Shown here one piece after another: positions 44,610-53,000 of a stretch of DNA of 64,000 nucleotides. The position numbers were made by a program, and so were the translations under genes. The stretch comes from Plecoglossus altivelis (lineage: Eukaryota > Chordata > Actinopteri > Osmeriformes > Plecoglossidae): NCBI GenBank assembly GCA_036571765.1, contig BROE01000015.1:6129877-6193876 (forward strand), in the 5' to 3' direction. Each line of letters begins with the position of its first letter. Position 1 is the first letter of the stretch. Under the pieces are notes generated by a model. The model did no database searches and was not told the DNA's origin. It worked only from the letters and a program-made list of their open reading frames with translations.

Positions 44610-47564
44610 TGTGTCAGGTGTCGGAGCGCTGTGACTACGTGTACGTCAACGGTAAAGAGACGAGGGGGCAAATGAAGATGCTCCTCAACTTCACCTACAG
44701 CTACCTGAGCGCCCAGCTGGAGATGAACGTGTGGATGCCCCGCCTGCCCCTGCTCATCGACGTGGGAGACCCCGAGCTCAGCCAGATCAAGGGCTGGAGG
44801 GTGCCCGTCGCTGCAGGAAGCAGGAGGTAGAGATCTTTCCTAAACCTGCCAACAACGTTGGAGTCAGATTAACCCCCTGGCAGAAGCCCTGTACAGCGAG
44901 AGGAACTGCTCAAAAAATGTATTCCGTTTCTAGGCTAGAATGTGTGCACAGTCCCTCACTTTTTTTTTTGATTTATTACTCTGGAGGTTTTATTCGCTTT
45001 GAGCGCCCTTTTCAGGTAAATGTCAGTCCTGGAAACCGTGAGACGCAAAAGTGCACAACAAATCCCTCCTAAGCTTTCGCACAGTGGCAGAGCAATGACA
45101 TCCAGGAAAAGCAAAGGAAGAAGCGGGGATGTGACAGTAAAACAAAATAGAAATATATGTCAGAAAGGTTTATGTCCAAAGCCGTTCGAGCTTCGGCTAA
45201 AGACCGTAAACAAAATAATTGACTTTGTTTACCGGACTCGGATAAAGGAATGACACAAACACAATTCGATAAGCAGATAGATGGAAGAGGTACAAGCCAA
45301 AGTGTAAGTAGGTTAGTCTGAGCCACGCGAGAAAGGAGGGAGGGGGCCTGGAAATCTCTCAGCTTAGCATTAGCCAAACCTTGCTTAATGTATATTACAA
45401 AGAATGATGGAAAGCAAGTCTGGTCCTAATCTATAGTCACATCTAGGTTAGTTACATTAGTGTGAGGATTCCTCATGGTGGAGACCAGGAAATGAGACTA
45501 GCCCCTAGGCAGAATGTTATTGGGGCCATTCAATACTGACAGCAATGTTGAATCTCATTCGATATTGTTTGCCAGCGTAGGGATGCAGTTGTGTTACATT
45601 ACTGATGTTAGTTCGAAGGGCTCAATGATAGAATAGCTGGAGGGGCCTAAAAATGGGGATTCCTTGGATAGCTACATCCAAATTGTAATTGAAAGCATGT
45701 GTGTGTATGTGTCAGGGCGACCTGGGACAGCGAGGAAGAGGAGGAGATGAGAAAGGGCAGAGGGTGCATGTTACAGTACCAGCACACTGTGGTCCGGGTC
45801 CTCACGCCCTTTATGGCAGAGTCGTCCAACCCTGTGGCAGACCCCCTCCTGGGGGGGGCGGCGCCCCTGGAGTACTTCCTGGGCCCTGATTGGCAGGTGG
45901 ATGTAACGAGGCAGGTGCGTTACTCTCTGAGGGTGACGGACACGGCGGTGGCCAGGCTCCAGGCAGGGACTGTGCTGCAGGGACGAGCGATGGGGATCAC
46001 CTCCATACAGGTATGTCTGTATGTGTCGGTGTGGTTGTCTGTGGGTGTGTGACACCTTGTTTGTGCCGTATGACGCATGATGAGTGTGTTCTACAACCTG
46101 GTGTGTGTGTGTGTGAAATGTGTGTGGTGTGTGTGTGTGCTTGCATCTGTCCCCTCTGTCAGCCTCAGTTCTGGCTGAGAGGAGGATCAAGGTGCTGGAT
46201 GACAAAGTGAGTGTGACAGAGCTCGGGGTGCAGCTGGTCTCTGGACTCTCTCTGTCCCTCCAGCTCAGTCCAGGAAGCAACAGGGCCATCGTTGCCACGG
46301 CCACCACCCAGGAGGTCATGACCAGCCCCAAACAGGTACTGTTGCACACTTTAGACGTCCCACTTAGCATCAACCGGTGGCAACACACACTCATTTATTT
46401 GATGTGGGAAAAAACTCTAAAGTTGTGATCTAAAGTACCTTGCAGAATGTTTCAGACAAAAAAAGCTTTGCCTCCATTTTTTCTGTGCTCCACATTTGTA
46501 ATTAAAAAATCCCCAGGAGCTTCAAATGCATTTCTTTCGTGTTTTATTCAAGGTTATTTTCATACATTTTGGCTCCAACGTGACCTGCTTCAATACACAG
46601 TCCCCCTGACTTCTCCTAAACATCACGGAGGGCGATGGGTGCTGTGTAGAATATTTCCGACAGACAGGCTTCAGACAGGCAGGGAGACAGAGGGTGGGAA
46701 CACACATTTAAAAGCTCCCAGTCTGACTCTCTGGCTGCGTGCCTGCTCCAAAACACTTACTCAAACAGTGGCAGTGGGAAGCCATTAGTCTCCAGCCACT
46801 ATTGTAAATAGTCCATCCAGTCTGTAGTGCTCCAGGCAGATAGCTTGACCCAATCGATACTTAACTGTTAGAAGTGAGCTGCCATACATGACCATTTGTT
46901 TCTATGATTAGCCCCGTTAATGTACGACTCAGGGTTAGACCAGATGGATTTCAGCCCCAGAATATAGGTCAGACCTGCAGCTCCATCTGATCTACAGTTT
47001 GCTCAGGGATTGAAGCGACGGCCTGCTCTGGGGGTAATCACCCCCTCATAGCGCCCTCTATTGGTGATGCTTTTTAGTGTGTTTTTTTTCTTCTCTTTCT
47101 TGCTTGATATGGACCCCCTGTGGTTATATTCAATTATAATAAGCATTGTGCGGTGAGCGATACAATAGCCCTCTGAGTTAATTATAAAGAGATTAACATT
47201 GGCAATTTTTACAATATAAAAAAAAGAGTTGGGGGGGATTAACGATCATGGCAACAGAATCAATACGGAGCAGAGCCATTTGAATTGTTTTGAATCCCTT
47301 GGCTTCTTTGAAGGCTCTGGAAAGATGTTGATTCATCTCTGCATTAGCGCCGGCTCAAGCCAGGGTTGTTTGGGATACACAGACAGTCTGCTAGCACGGT
47401 AGTGCATGGAGACACATCTACCTGGGAAATGCTTTATAGAAGGTCTGTCAATCAGAATTGCGAGGACGTCATCGATTTCTTTCTTTTTTTGGGGGTGGGG
47501 GGGGGTGCATGACTGGCTTTCAGAATGAGAGTCATCCATTTGCTTGTCTGTCCACAATCCAATC

Positions 47565-47635
<71 letters not shown>

Positions 47636-49148
47636 TTCTATTTTCCTTCTTACGCCTTCTTTTTAAACCCTGCCTGTATTTATCACTGTGGCTCGACGTC
47701 TAAATGTCTGATTTCTACTCTGTCGTGGTCCCTGCGTCCAGGAAGCCGTGGTACGCTGCTGGGTCCAGTTCAGCGACGGCTCAGTCGCACCCCTGGACCT
47801 GTTCGACCGGGCCGGCTACTCCCTCACCGTCACTTCCTCCGACGAGAGCGTGGTGACCGTGCGACGGACCCCGCAGTCCGCCTTCGTGGTGGCAAAGGGG
47901 GAGGGGCAGGGTCTGCTGGTGAGGGCAGAGCTCCGGATCTGCGAAGAGTGCCAAAAGTCCAAAAGGAAGAGTAAGCTGGCAGTGGGCGCTGGAGTGCTCA
48001 AGGTGGAGTTCCAGACTAGCGGGAAGGAGGATGGAGGTGGCACTGCTGTGGGCGAGGCTGGTGGCAGGAACGCTGGCGATGGTGGCGAGGTCCCAGAGGC
48101 AGAGCTCAAAGGGGTGACGGCGACACCGCGGGCTATGACAGAGTCAGGCACGGACAAGCGGTCGTTCAGGAGCACGGTGCCTGAGATCAGCACGCTGGCC
48201 GCGAAGCCTGCCGGGCAGGAGCTGGCAGGAGCGGGCACTGCCACAATCAGTGTCTCCAGCACCACCACCATGTCCGCTGCCCCGCGCAGCACCACTGGCA
48301 AACCGGGCACCGCGAAACCCCTGGTGACTGGAAGACCTGGCGAGGACAGAGTCACAGGGAATGGAAACGGGCAGAGGAGAGACTGGGCCAATATGCTGGA
48401 TAACCCAAACCCTCTCCTTAAGAAAGAGATACCCAAACCGGAGCTGGTGCCTAAGAAGGAAGTGCCCAAGAGCAAGCCGCCCCGAATGGTGGAGAGCGAC
48501 CTGGTCAGAACCTTCCGGTCCATGACGGATGTGGAGATAGGCATGTACGCGCTGGTCGGGGTCTCCTGCCTGGCTATCTTCGCCTTCCTTCTCAACTGTG
48601 CCTCCTACAGGCTCTGCTTCAGGGGCCACAAGACCCCCGTCCAAGCGCCAGACCCCCGCGATCCCAAGGACCACAAGCACGACTGGGTGTGGCTGGGCTC
48701 CACGCCAGGCCAGGCGCAGGGTAACCCACCCCAGACCTCCACCCTCAAGCGGGAGAACCACCTCTCGGTGGAGTCCCACCGCTCCATCGATAGCCACCGC
48801 AGCCTGGAGGCCAGCCTGAGCACGGTGAGCACTGTCCCAGAGCGGACCGCTACCCTGGGCAGAAGGACCAACTCCCAGACTCCCCTTGGGTTGGACCCCA
48901 TGGCCAACCGCTCAGCCACCCTGCTGGCCAAGCCCCACCGTAATGAACCCCTCCACTCGCCGACCAGCAAGAGAAACCAAGTCCAGTTTACCACTTTCAC
49001 CACTCTGGACATCAAGCACCTGGCAGCTCTGAAGAAGAACGGGGTGGACTTTAACTGGGCCAGTCAGGCCAAGGCCCAGGCAGAACCTCCACAACATCTG
49101 CCAGACATGCCCTGGCCTGTCGTCAAGCCCTTAGGGGAACTACAGTGA
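31801..49148 (+). CDS. TMEM132-family transmembrane protein (TMEM132B-like)
   Basis: TMEM132 proteins are single-pass type I neural membrane proteins with cohesin-like and Ig-like ectodomains, proposed to act in adhesion and to link to the cytoskeleton. Nine exons give about 1,190 residues. In order: a hydrophobic signal peptide (FPTVIAVAFILLNLG), the N-terminal domain (NSSLQ, NASYGPL, REVRGAC, AWFSP), the middle domain (LNTAVLTGKMASVPVKILAV, RCDYVYVNGKETRG, QIKGWRVPV, RGRGCMLQYQH, LGPDWQVDV, LGVQLVSGLSLSLQLSPGSN, CWVQFSDGSVAPLD, CQKSKRKSKLAVG), the TM helix (EIGMYALVGVSCLAIFAFLL, about residues 984-1007), and a cytoplasmic tail with HDWVWLG and HSPTSKRNQVQFTTFTTL. The tail ends MPWPVVKPLGELQ, unlike the NYxERI-type ends I recall for A, C, D and E, so B is my choice by elimination. 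Exon 8 lacks a visible splice acceptor. Confidence 0.93.
31898..33953 (+). other. TMEM132 intron 1
   Basis: A 2.1-kb intron with a GT-rich run near 32760-32830. I see nothing coding. Confidence 0.7.
33954..34854 (+). CDS. TMEM132 exon 2: N-terminal ectodomain
   Basis: A 901-nt exon, phase 1 in and 2 out, acceptor gtttag, donor gtaaga. It carries family landmarks GNSSLQ, TVNASYGPL, RILFH, REVRGAC, GFCVAQL, AWFSP, PVEVYF and RIGSVNLL, with conserved cysteines. The family segment GRDWDD is replaced by a Gly/Ala-rich stretch (GRPAGGAVGAAEGEQ), so this domain is divergent. Confidence 0.93.
37812..37950 (+). repeat. (GT)n compound microsatellite
   Basis: Interrupted GTGTGC/GTGTGGGT units over about 140 bp. 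Confidence 0.9.
38820..39450 (+). repeat. G-rich minisatellite interrupted by an assembly gap
   Basis: Units of roughly 70-80 bp contain cacagagcgtggcccgggtc, ttaggccagcgcagagtg and long G runs. They occur on both sides of the gap. A run of 35 consecutive G lies at 39285-39319. The true repeat length is unknown. Confidence 0.88.
38897..39284. other. Assembly gap (388 N)
   Basis: A run of N inside the G-rich minisatellite. Confidence 1.
40094..40240 (+). CDS. TMEM132 exon 3
   Basis: A 147-nt exon, phase 2 in and out (acceptor gttgcag, donor gttaat). It encodes RATVRKGLSFSRARPSDSAL then WDIVLEPG and NTISVVCLRK. This aligns with the family segment RAKVKKGVN...W-V...VVCQ. Phases join exons 2 and 4 exactly. 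The conservation is modest, so phase is the main support. Confidence 0.85.
41311..41577 (+). repeat. (TC)n microsatellite
   Basis: About 265 bp of CT dinucleotides with short interruptions. Frames through it are low complexity. Confidence 0.92.
41771..41862 (+). repeat. 39-bp direct duplication
   Basis: Two copies (41771-41809 and 41824-41862) differing at one base, each containing gtcatccggagggtgatagg. Confidence 0.9.
42201..42372 (+). CDS. TMEM132 exon 4
   Basis: A 172-nt exon, phase 2 in and 0 out, after a (TC)n-rich acceptor. It encodes LLEVLQLDFETKDL, VITWRLELPG, KIYTTQKDYIGLAPMVM, matching the family pattern EVIQLDFE...VTWQVEYP...QKDLVGIVPLAM. Confidence 0.94.
42373..43556 (+). other. 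TMEM132 intron 4
   Basis: A 1.2-kb intron with a CpG-rich patch near 42640-42770. I see nothing coding. Confidence 0.7.
43557..43700 (+). CDS. TMEM132 exon 5
   Basis: A 144-nt phase 0-0 exon encoding LLNTAVLTGKMASVPVKILA, then GSVTDVTNFTSCATT and EDILK. It aligns with the family ILNTAVLTGKTVAMPVKVVS...ECKSTDEDVIK. Confidence 0.95.
43713..43760 (+). repeat. (CA)n microsatellite
   Basis: A CA dinucleotide run just downstream of the exon 5 donor. Confidence 0.9.
44166..44611 (+). repeat. Long (TC)n tract abutting exon 6
   Basis: About 445 bp of TC dinucleotides with few interruptions, ending six bases before the exon 6 acceptor. It gives spurious open frames of about 90 to 190 codons on both strands. 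Confidence 0.95.
44618..44826 (+). CDS. TMEM132 exon 6
   Basis: A 209-nt exon, phase 0 in and 2 out. It encodes VSERCDYVYVNGKETRGQMK, LLNFTYSYLSAQLEM, VWMPRLPLLIDVGDPELSQI and KGWRVPV. This is the most strongly conserved TMEM132 block. Confidence 0.97.
44827..45715 (+). other. TMEM132 intron 6
   Basis: A 0.9-kb intron. I see nothing coding and no strong repeat. Confidence 0.75.
45716..46010 (+). CDS. TMEM132 exon 7
   Basis: A 295-nt exon, phase 2 in and 0 out. It starts with an acidic patch (DSEEEEEMRKGRGCMLQYQH), then VVRVLTPF, LGPDWQVDVTRQVRY and GRAMGITSIQ, all aligning with the family. Donor gtatgt. Confidence 0.96.
46146..46335 (+). CDS. TMEM132 exon 8 (acceptor missing)
   Basis: Phase 0 out at donor gtactg. 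It encodes SPLSASVLAERRIKVLDDK, SVTELGVQLVSGLSLSLQLS and PGSNRAIVATATTQEV, so the exon itself is intact. The family reads IQ-VLSPLSDSILAE here. The sequence before SPLS is gtgcttgcatctg, with no AG. The downstream AGs would shift the frame. A 3-nt loss at the junction would explain it, so the start is approximate. Confidence 0.85.
46336..47741 (+). other. TMEM132 intron 8
   Basis: A 1.4-kb intron with a (TC)n tract at 47564-47640. I see nothing coding. Confidence 0.75.
47564..47640 (+). repeat. (TC)n microsatellite
   Basis: A TC run with ttc interruptions, about 100 bp before exon 9. Confidence 0.92.
47742..49148 (+). CDS. TMEM132 exon 9: last coding exon with TM helix and cytoplasmic tail
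   Basis: A 1,407-nt terminal exon (acceptor gtccag, stop TGA at 49146-49148). It encodes CWVQFSDGSVAPLDLFDRAG, EGQGLLVRAEL, CQKSKRKSKLAVG, a long Gly/Thr/Ala-rich stalk, the TM helix (nt about 48540-48608), HDWVWLG, a Ser/His-rich segment (SHRSIDSHRSLEASLST), HSPTSKRNQVQFTTFTTL and a tail ending PVVKPLGELQ. FTTFTT fits the WIRS consensus (hydrophobic-x-T/S-F-x-x), and KRNQVQF is RVxF-like. Antisense frames of 217 and 259 codons are shadows of this GC-rich exon. Confidence 0.97.
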   Translation, partial: EAVVRCWVQFSDGSVAPLDLFDRAGYSLTVTSSDESVVTVRRTPQSAFVVAKGEGQGLLVRAELRICEECQKSKRKSKLAVGAGVLKVEFQTSGKEDGGGTAVGEAGGRNAGDGGEVPEAELKGVTATPRAMTESGTDKRSFRSTVPEISTLAAKPAGQELAGAGTATISVSSTTTMSAAPRSTTGKPGTAKPLVTGRPGEDRVTGNGNGQRRDWANMLDNPNPLLKKEIPKPELVPKKEVPKSKPPRMVESDLVRTFRSMTDVEIGMYALVGVSCLAIFAFLLNCASYRLCFRGHKTPVQAPDPRDPKDHKHDWVWLGSTPGQAQGNPPQTSTLKRENHLSVESHRSIDSHRSLEASLSTVSTVPERTATLGRRTNSQTPLGLDPMANRSATLLAKPHRNEPLHSPTSKRNQVQFTTFTTLDIKHLAALKKNGVDFNWASQAKAQAEPPQHLPDMPWPVVKPLGELQ

Positions 49149-49159
49149 GGCCACGCTTT

Positions 49160-49310
49160 ACATGAGTGTGTTGTGTGTGTGTTGTGCATGTGTGTAGTGC
49201 ATGTGTGTGTGTGTGTTGTGACTGTGTGTGTGTGTGTGTGTTGTGTGTGTGTATGTGTATGAGTGTGTGTGTTGTGTGTGTGTGTATGTGTATGAGTGTG
49301 TGTGGGTTAG
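49160..49310 (+). repeat. (GT)n microsatellite in the 3' UTR
   Basis: About 150 bp of GTGTGT with ttgtg and tatgtg interruptions, 12 bp after the stop codon. Confidence 0.92.
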
Positions 49311-50068
49311 CGGATGTTGGTTTTGGCCCTCAGTACTGTTGATGGGGGTTTGTGGGAGCTGTCGTGAGTTGCAAGGTTTGTCATTTCATATTAAAATGGC
49401 AAGCAAATGCCGTACTACCGAGGACAATACTCTACAGAAAGCACTTATTTATAAAATGTATTTATACAAAAAAAAAGATGTATAAAGTTTATTGTTTACA
49501 TATTGTTATCTAAACAGATACTTATAGTCATTTGTCTCATTTCCTTTTCTTTTGTACACTACTGTTTCTCCTCTACATGATATTTGGGGATGAAAGTTTC
49601 AACCAGCAGTCTGGGGTAGATTTAGTATAAAAAAAACATTATTTGTAAGTAGTTAAATGCTTTCCAGCCTTTTGTACATTTGAACACTTCCTCAACTGAA
49701 TAGATTTATAGTTTGTATAATTTATCAAAGAATATGAAATATGTATGAAATATATTATTTGAAAGTTATTTTGTACAATCGTCCCAAGTAAATATTTTAT
49801 TCAAATGGTATGTGCAATGCAAACACAGTTCACACAGAGTTTGAAATTAATATTTGCACCGACTGAACAATGAAGTTACCTCTGTACAGAAACCCTTGGG
49901 GGGGATCACAGTTGCAATATGTAAAATCATCTAACGCTCGTCTCAGCGCAAGGCAATACGTTTCCAACCGAAACATTTTTCACGTGTAAATGAAGACAGA
50001 TGGTCGACCTGTCTATGCAATTTTTTAGACCACTGAAATGCAATGTTCCACTCCTATGAGATTTAACT

Positions 50069-50074
50069 AATAAA
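50069..50074 (+). terminator. polyA signal AATAAA (TMEM132 gene)
   Basis: Canonical hexamer followed by a T/G-rich element (cctttgtgtcatgtgctgtgg). Confidence 0.6.
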
Positions 50075-50099
50075 GCGCTAACTGATCCTTTGTGTCATG

Positions 50100-53000
50100 T
50101 GCTGTGGTTACTGTTTATATGTTCTATGTATTGCAACTTCCACCACACAGTGGTGACATACCCGACAACCACATGACTTTGTCTGCCCATCTGAACACAT
50201 CTGAACCGTCTTCTGTCGACTGTAGATTTTTCCAAAGTGTTTGGACGAACGACGGAGAACGTTTGTTCTCTTTACTGTTCAGGAGAGTGTTCGCATGTGG
50301 ACGTCTGAATGTCTGACTCTGTACCAGTCAGAGAAGCGTCTCCGTTCGCTGATCGAACAGGTTGCAACAGCAAACCTGAAATAGGGATGGGAGATAACAT
50401 GGCACACAAACAAGCGCACACACTCTGTGAATTACATTTCAGGAGAAGCGAATGCATAACACTGTCCCTGGCTTAAATAAACCCAGATAATCTGTTGCCC
50501 TGAACCAAAGGAAGCTGGCAGCGGTGGATTTAAGGACATGCGTCATCGCCACGCTGTTGCACTGGGTAGATTCGAAATGTTGATAAAGGCATTTTTAATA
50601 ACTTCTTCCAAATTCCCAGACTACAGATCTCACATGTTTACCATCCGGTTAACCTCTTTCATTTCCAGTCGATTTATCTTTCCGACAGAGTTGGAGGTAA
50701 ATAAACTTTTGCCTGAAGGATTTCCCATGATTCAATTTGGCTCTGTTTACCCTGCACCTGGTCTTGTGGCGCTCTGTCTAACGTTACAAAACGGCCATAA
50801 CAGAAATGTTATAAGCACAATAATACAAGCCAATGCCTAATTTCACAACCTACGAGGGCTTAGCGAAAGACCGGTAATTGTATTTGAAACAGTGTCACGT
50901 CGTCGTCAAGCGCTCCGGCTGTGCAGGTAGCAACACAGACGTGTGACGCACATTCTGTTCTGGCCTCTGTGTCTGCCTCTGGTGATGGTCTGCTCTCCTA
51001 CAGTATCATTACATAGACTCTCTAATCTGCAGCATCAGCTCTCCTATTGACAGATTTAAAGGATTGGGGTCATTGTGTTGGGGGGGATTAACGTACATTA
51101 GTGGACATTCTCCGTGGCGCAGGTCTAGCCATATTGGCCAGAGAAGTTTGCTAACTTCATCTTTACTAGACTAACGCCCTACTCATACTGCTTGTCCAAT
51201 GTGGGAACTAGAATATGACGTTTTCGGCCATTACTATGCAGTCTTTACCGGTAGTTCTAGTCTGTTTTAAATAGAATGACAAGTCTGAAATAATATGCAT
51301 AGATAGATAATTAAGAAGTATATGTTAGACGATGAGTCATTGTCCCTAGAGCAACGCTAACTGGATCCAGACCCCAAAAAGAAGCAAACAGAAAACAGTG
51401 CTAAGAGTGTTTTCCATTATCTTTCATGCTGCAAAATGATTCATTTGCACCACACTGCGTTTGCCTTTTTTTAGGGTGAAATCTTTTTCTTTTTTTTCCT
51501 GTTTGGAGACAGGTGACTCAGCTACTGGCATTCCTGCCACTTCTGAATGGTGTTTAACACAGAGATCATAGACCCCAGGCTCTCTCCAGTCTGGAGATGA
51601 ATACCAAATAAGATCAGAGAGCAACCAGTGTCAATGCCAAGTGTCGCCACGTGAACTGCGGGGGGGTCGGCTCATTACGTACGCACACCAAATGCCAGAT
51701 GTCAACAGCTCTCCTCCAGCACTCCAGGCGCACTCCTGACTCCTCAGCGCCCTACGCGAGGCCATCCGATCCGAGGATCCTGCCCACCTGCATCAAAAAG
51801 CCCCGCGATTTCCTACTGTATGAACCCGGGGCAGGGGGGAAAGAAAAAAAAAAAAAAAAAAGACAAACAAACTCAAGGAAGTTCAGTAAACCAGGCCAGG
51901 AGCTTTACCGAGTGACCCGCCCCCCCCCCTCCCCCGCCGACATCTGGAGAACAGGGGAATGAGCGGATGAGGAAGGATGGAGAATAAGAGCGCTGAGTAC
52001 ACAGAGGATTACACCCAGATCAGAGTAATGAGACGCCCAGTGAAGCCTGTAAACATGAGTGACAGCAGCAATACCATAAGACTACTGTAGGAAGAGTTTT
52101 GTGAGGCTTATATTGTTGAGAGACATGTGTACTAGGTCAAGGCTTATTGAGTCACCACAAGCACTTTTTCCTGCACTTGAAGGCAGTGTTGCTCTCCGTG
52201 GTCCTGATGTCTGTTGGTGAAGACTGCAGTGCCTTCCTGGAGATAGTACAGAGGGTTTCACTGTAAGGGTTCGTTGTCTCTGGTGTTGAAATGCCGTAAA
52301 CCGTCATATGTAAATCGATTTGTAATGCAAGAGTGCTGCACAAAGAACATTGGTTTGGAATTCGTTTTCATTCGTGCCACGAACCAAACCACCCCAGCCC
52401 ACCGCTAACCCCTCACCCCGCCCGCTAAAACCCTCAGTTGGCCTTCCCTACTCCTCCGAGTGGTATTCTGCTGTGTCATGTCTGATGCTGGCACCCTCTC
52501 AATAGGTTTGGGGGCGTTTGGGGGAAACAATCATTTGCGGAAAGTGACTGTAGTCCGGCAATCTCCTGCCATCTCCCAACAGGATTTACAAAGCGACAGA
52601 GGACAGATTAAGAGCGGAGGGCAGAGGAGTGGGGCATTTACAGTAATCCCTCTATAGTTCTCTGCTTTTCCACATTTGACAGCAAGGCAGGCTGAACTTG
52701 GCCTATTGCTGCTGCTCTGAAGGACGCTCTGGATCAGAAAAACGTGTTGATCCAACGAGTCTTTTGCTTGCCTCGCCTTGGAATCTGTTGCTCCCTCTGA
52801 GAACCAACAGTATCTGTCTGGATATCTGACTGGGAATGAGATGCAAAGCAAGCTAAAATACCATGACAGCATTAAAGGTAGCTTCTAACAGAAACCTTTA
52901 CATTCATCTCTGCTATGACTGGAGGCAATATTCTGGGGTTGGCAGCAATTTTTCACTTGAGATCAGATTCAAAGAGCCAAAGAATATGATTATCTGTGTG

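Larger units (their letters stand above)
43701..44617 (+). other. TMEM132 intron 5
   Basis: A 0.9-kb intron, half of it the (TC)n tract at 44166-44611. Confidence 0.75.
49149..50095 (+). other. TMEM132 3' UTR (inferred)
   Basis: Starts with a (GT)n block, then AT-rich sequence (many TTATTT/TATTTT motifs) to the AATAAA at 50069. Confidence 0.6.

Noticed and set aside
44071..44675. Open frames of 91-187 codons on both strands
   Set aside because: Encoded by the (TC)n microsatellite before TMEM132 exon 6; Ser/Leu and Arg/Glu repeats only.
47816..48797. Antisense frames of 259 and 217 codons
   Set aside because: Shadows of TMEM132 exon 9, which has clear family motifs on the + strand.
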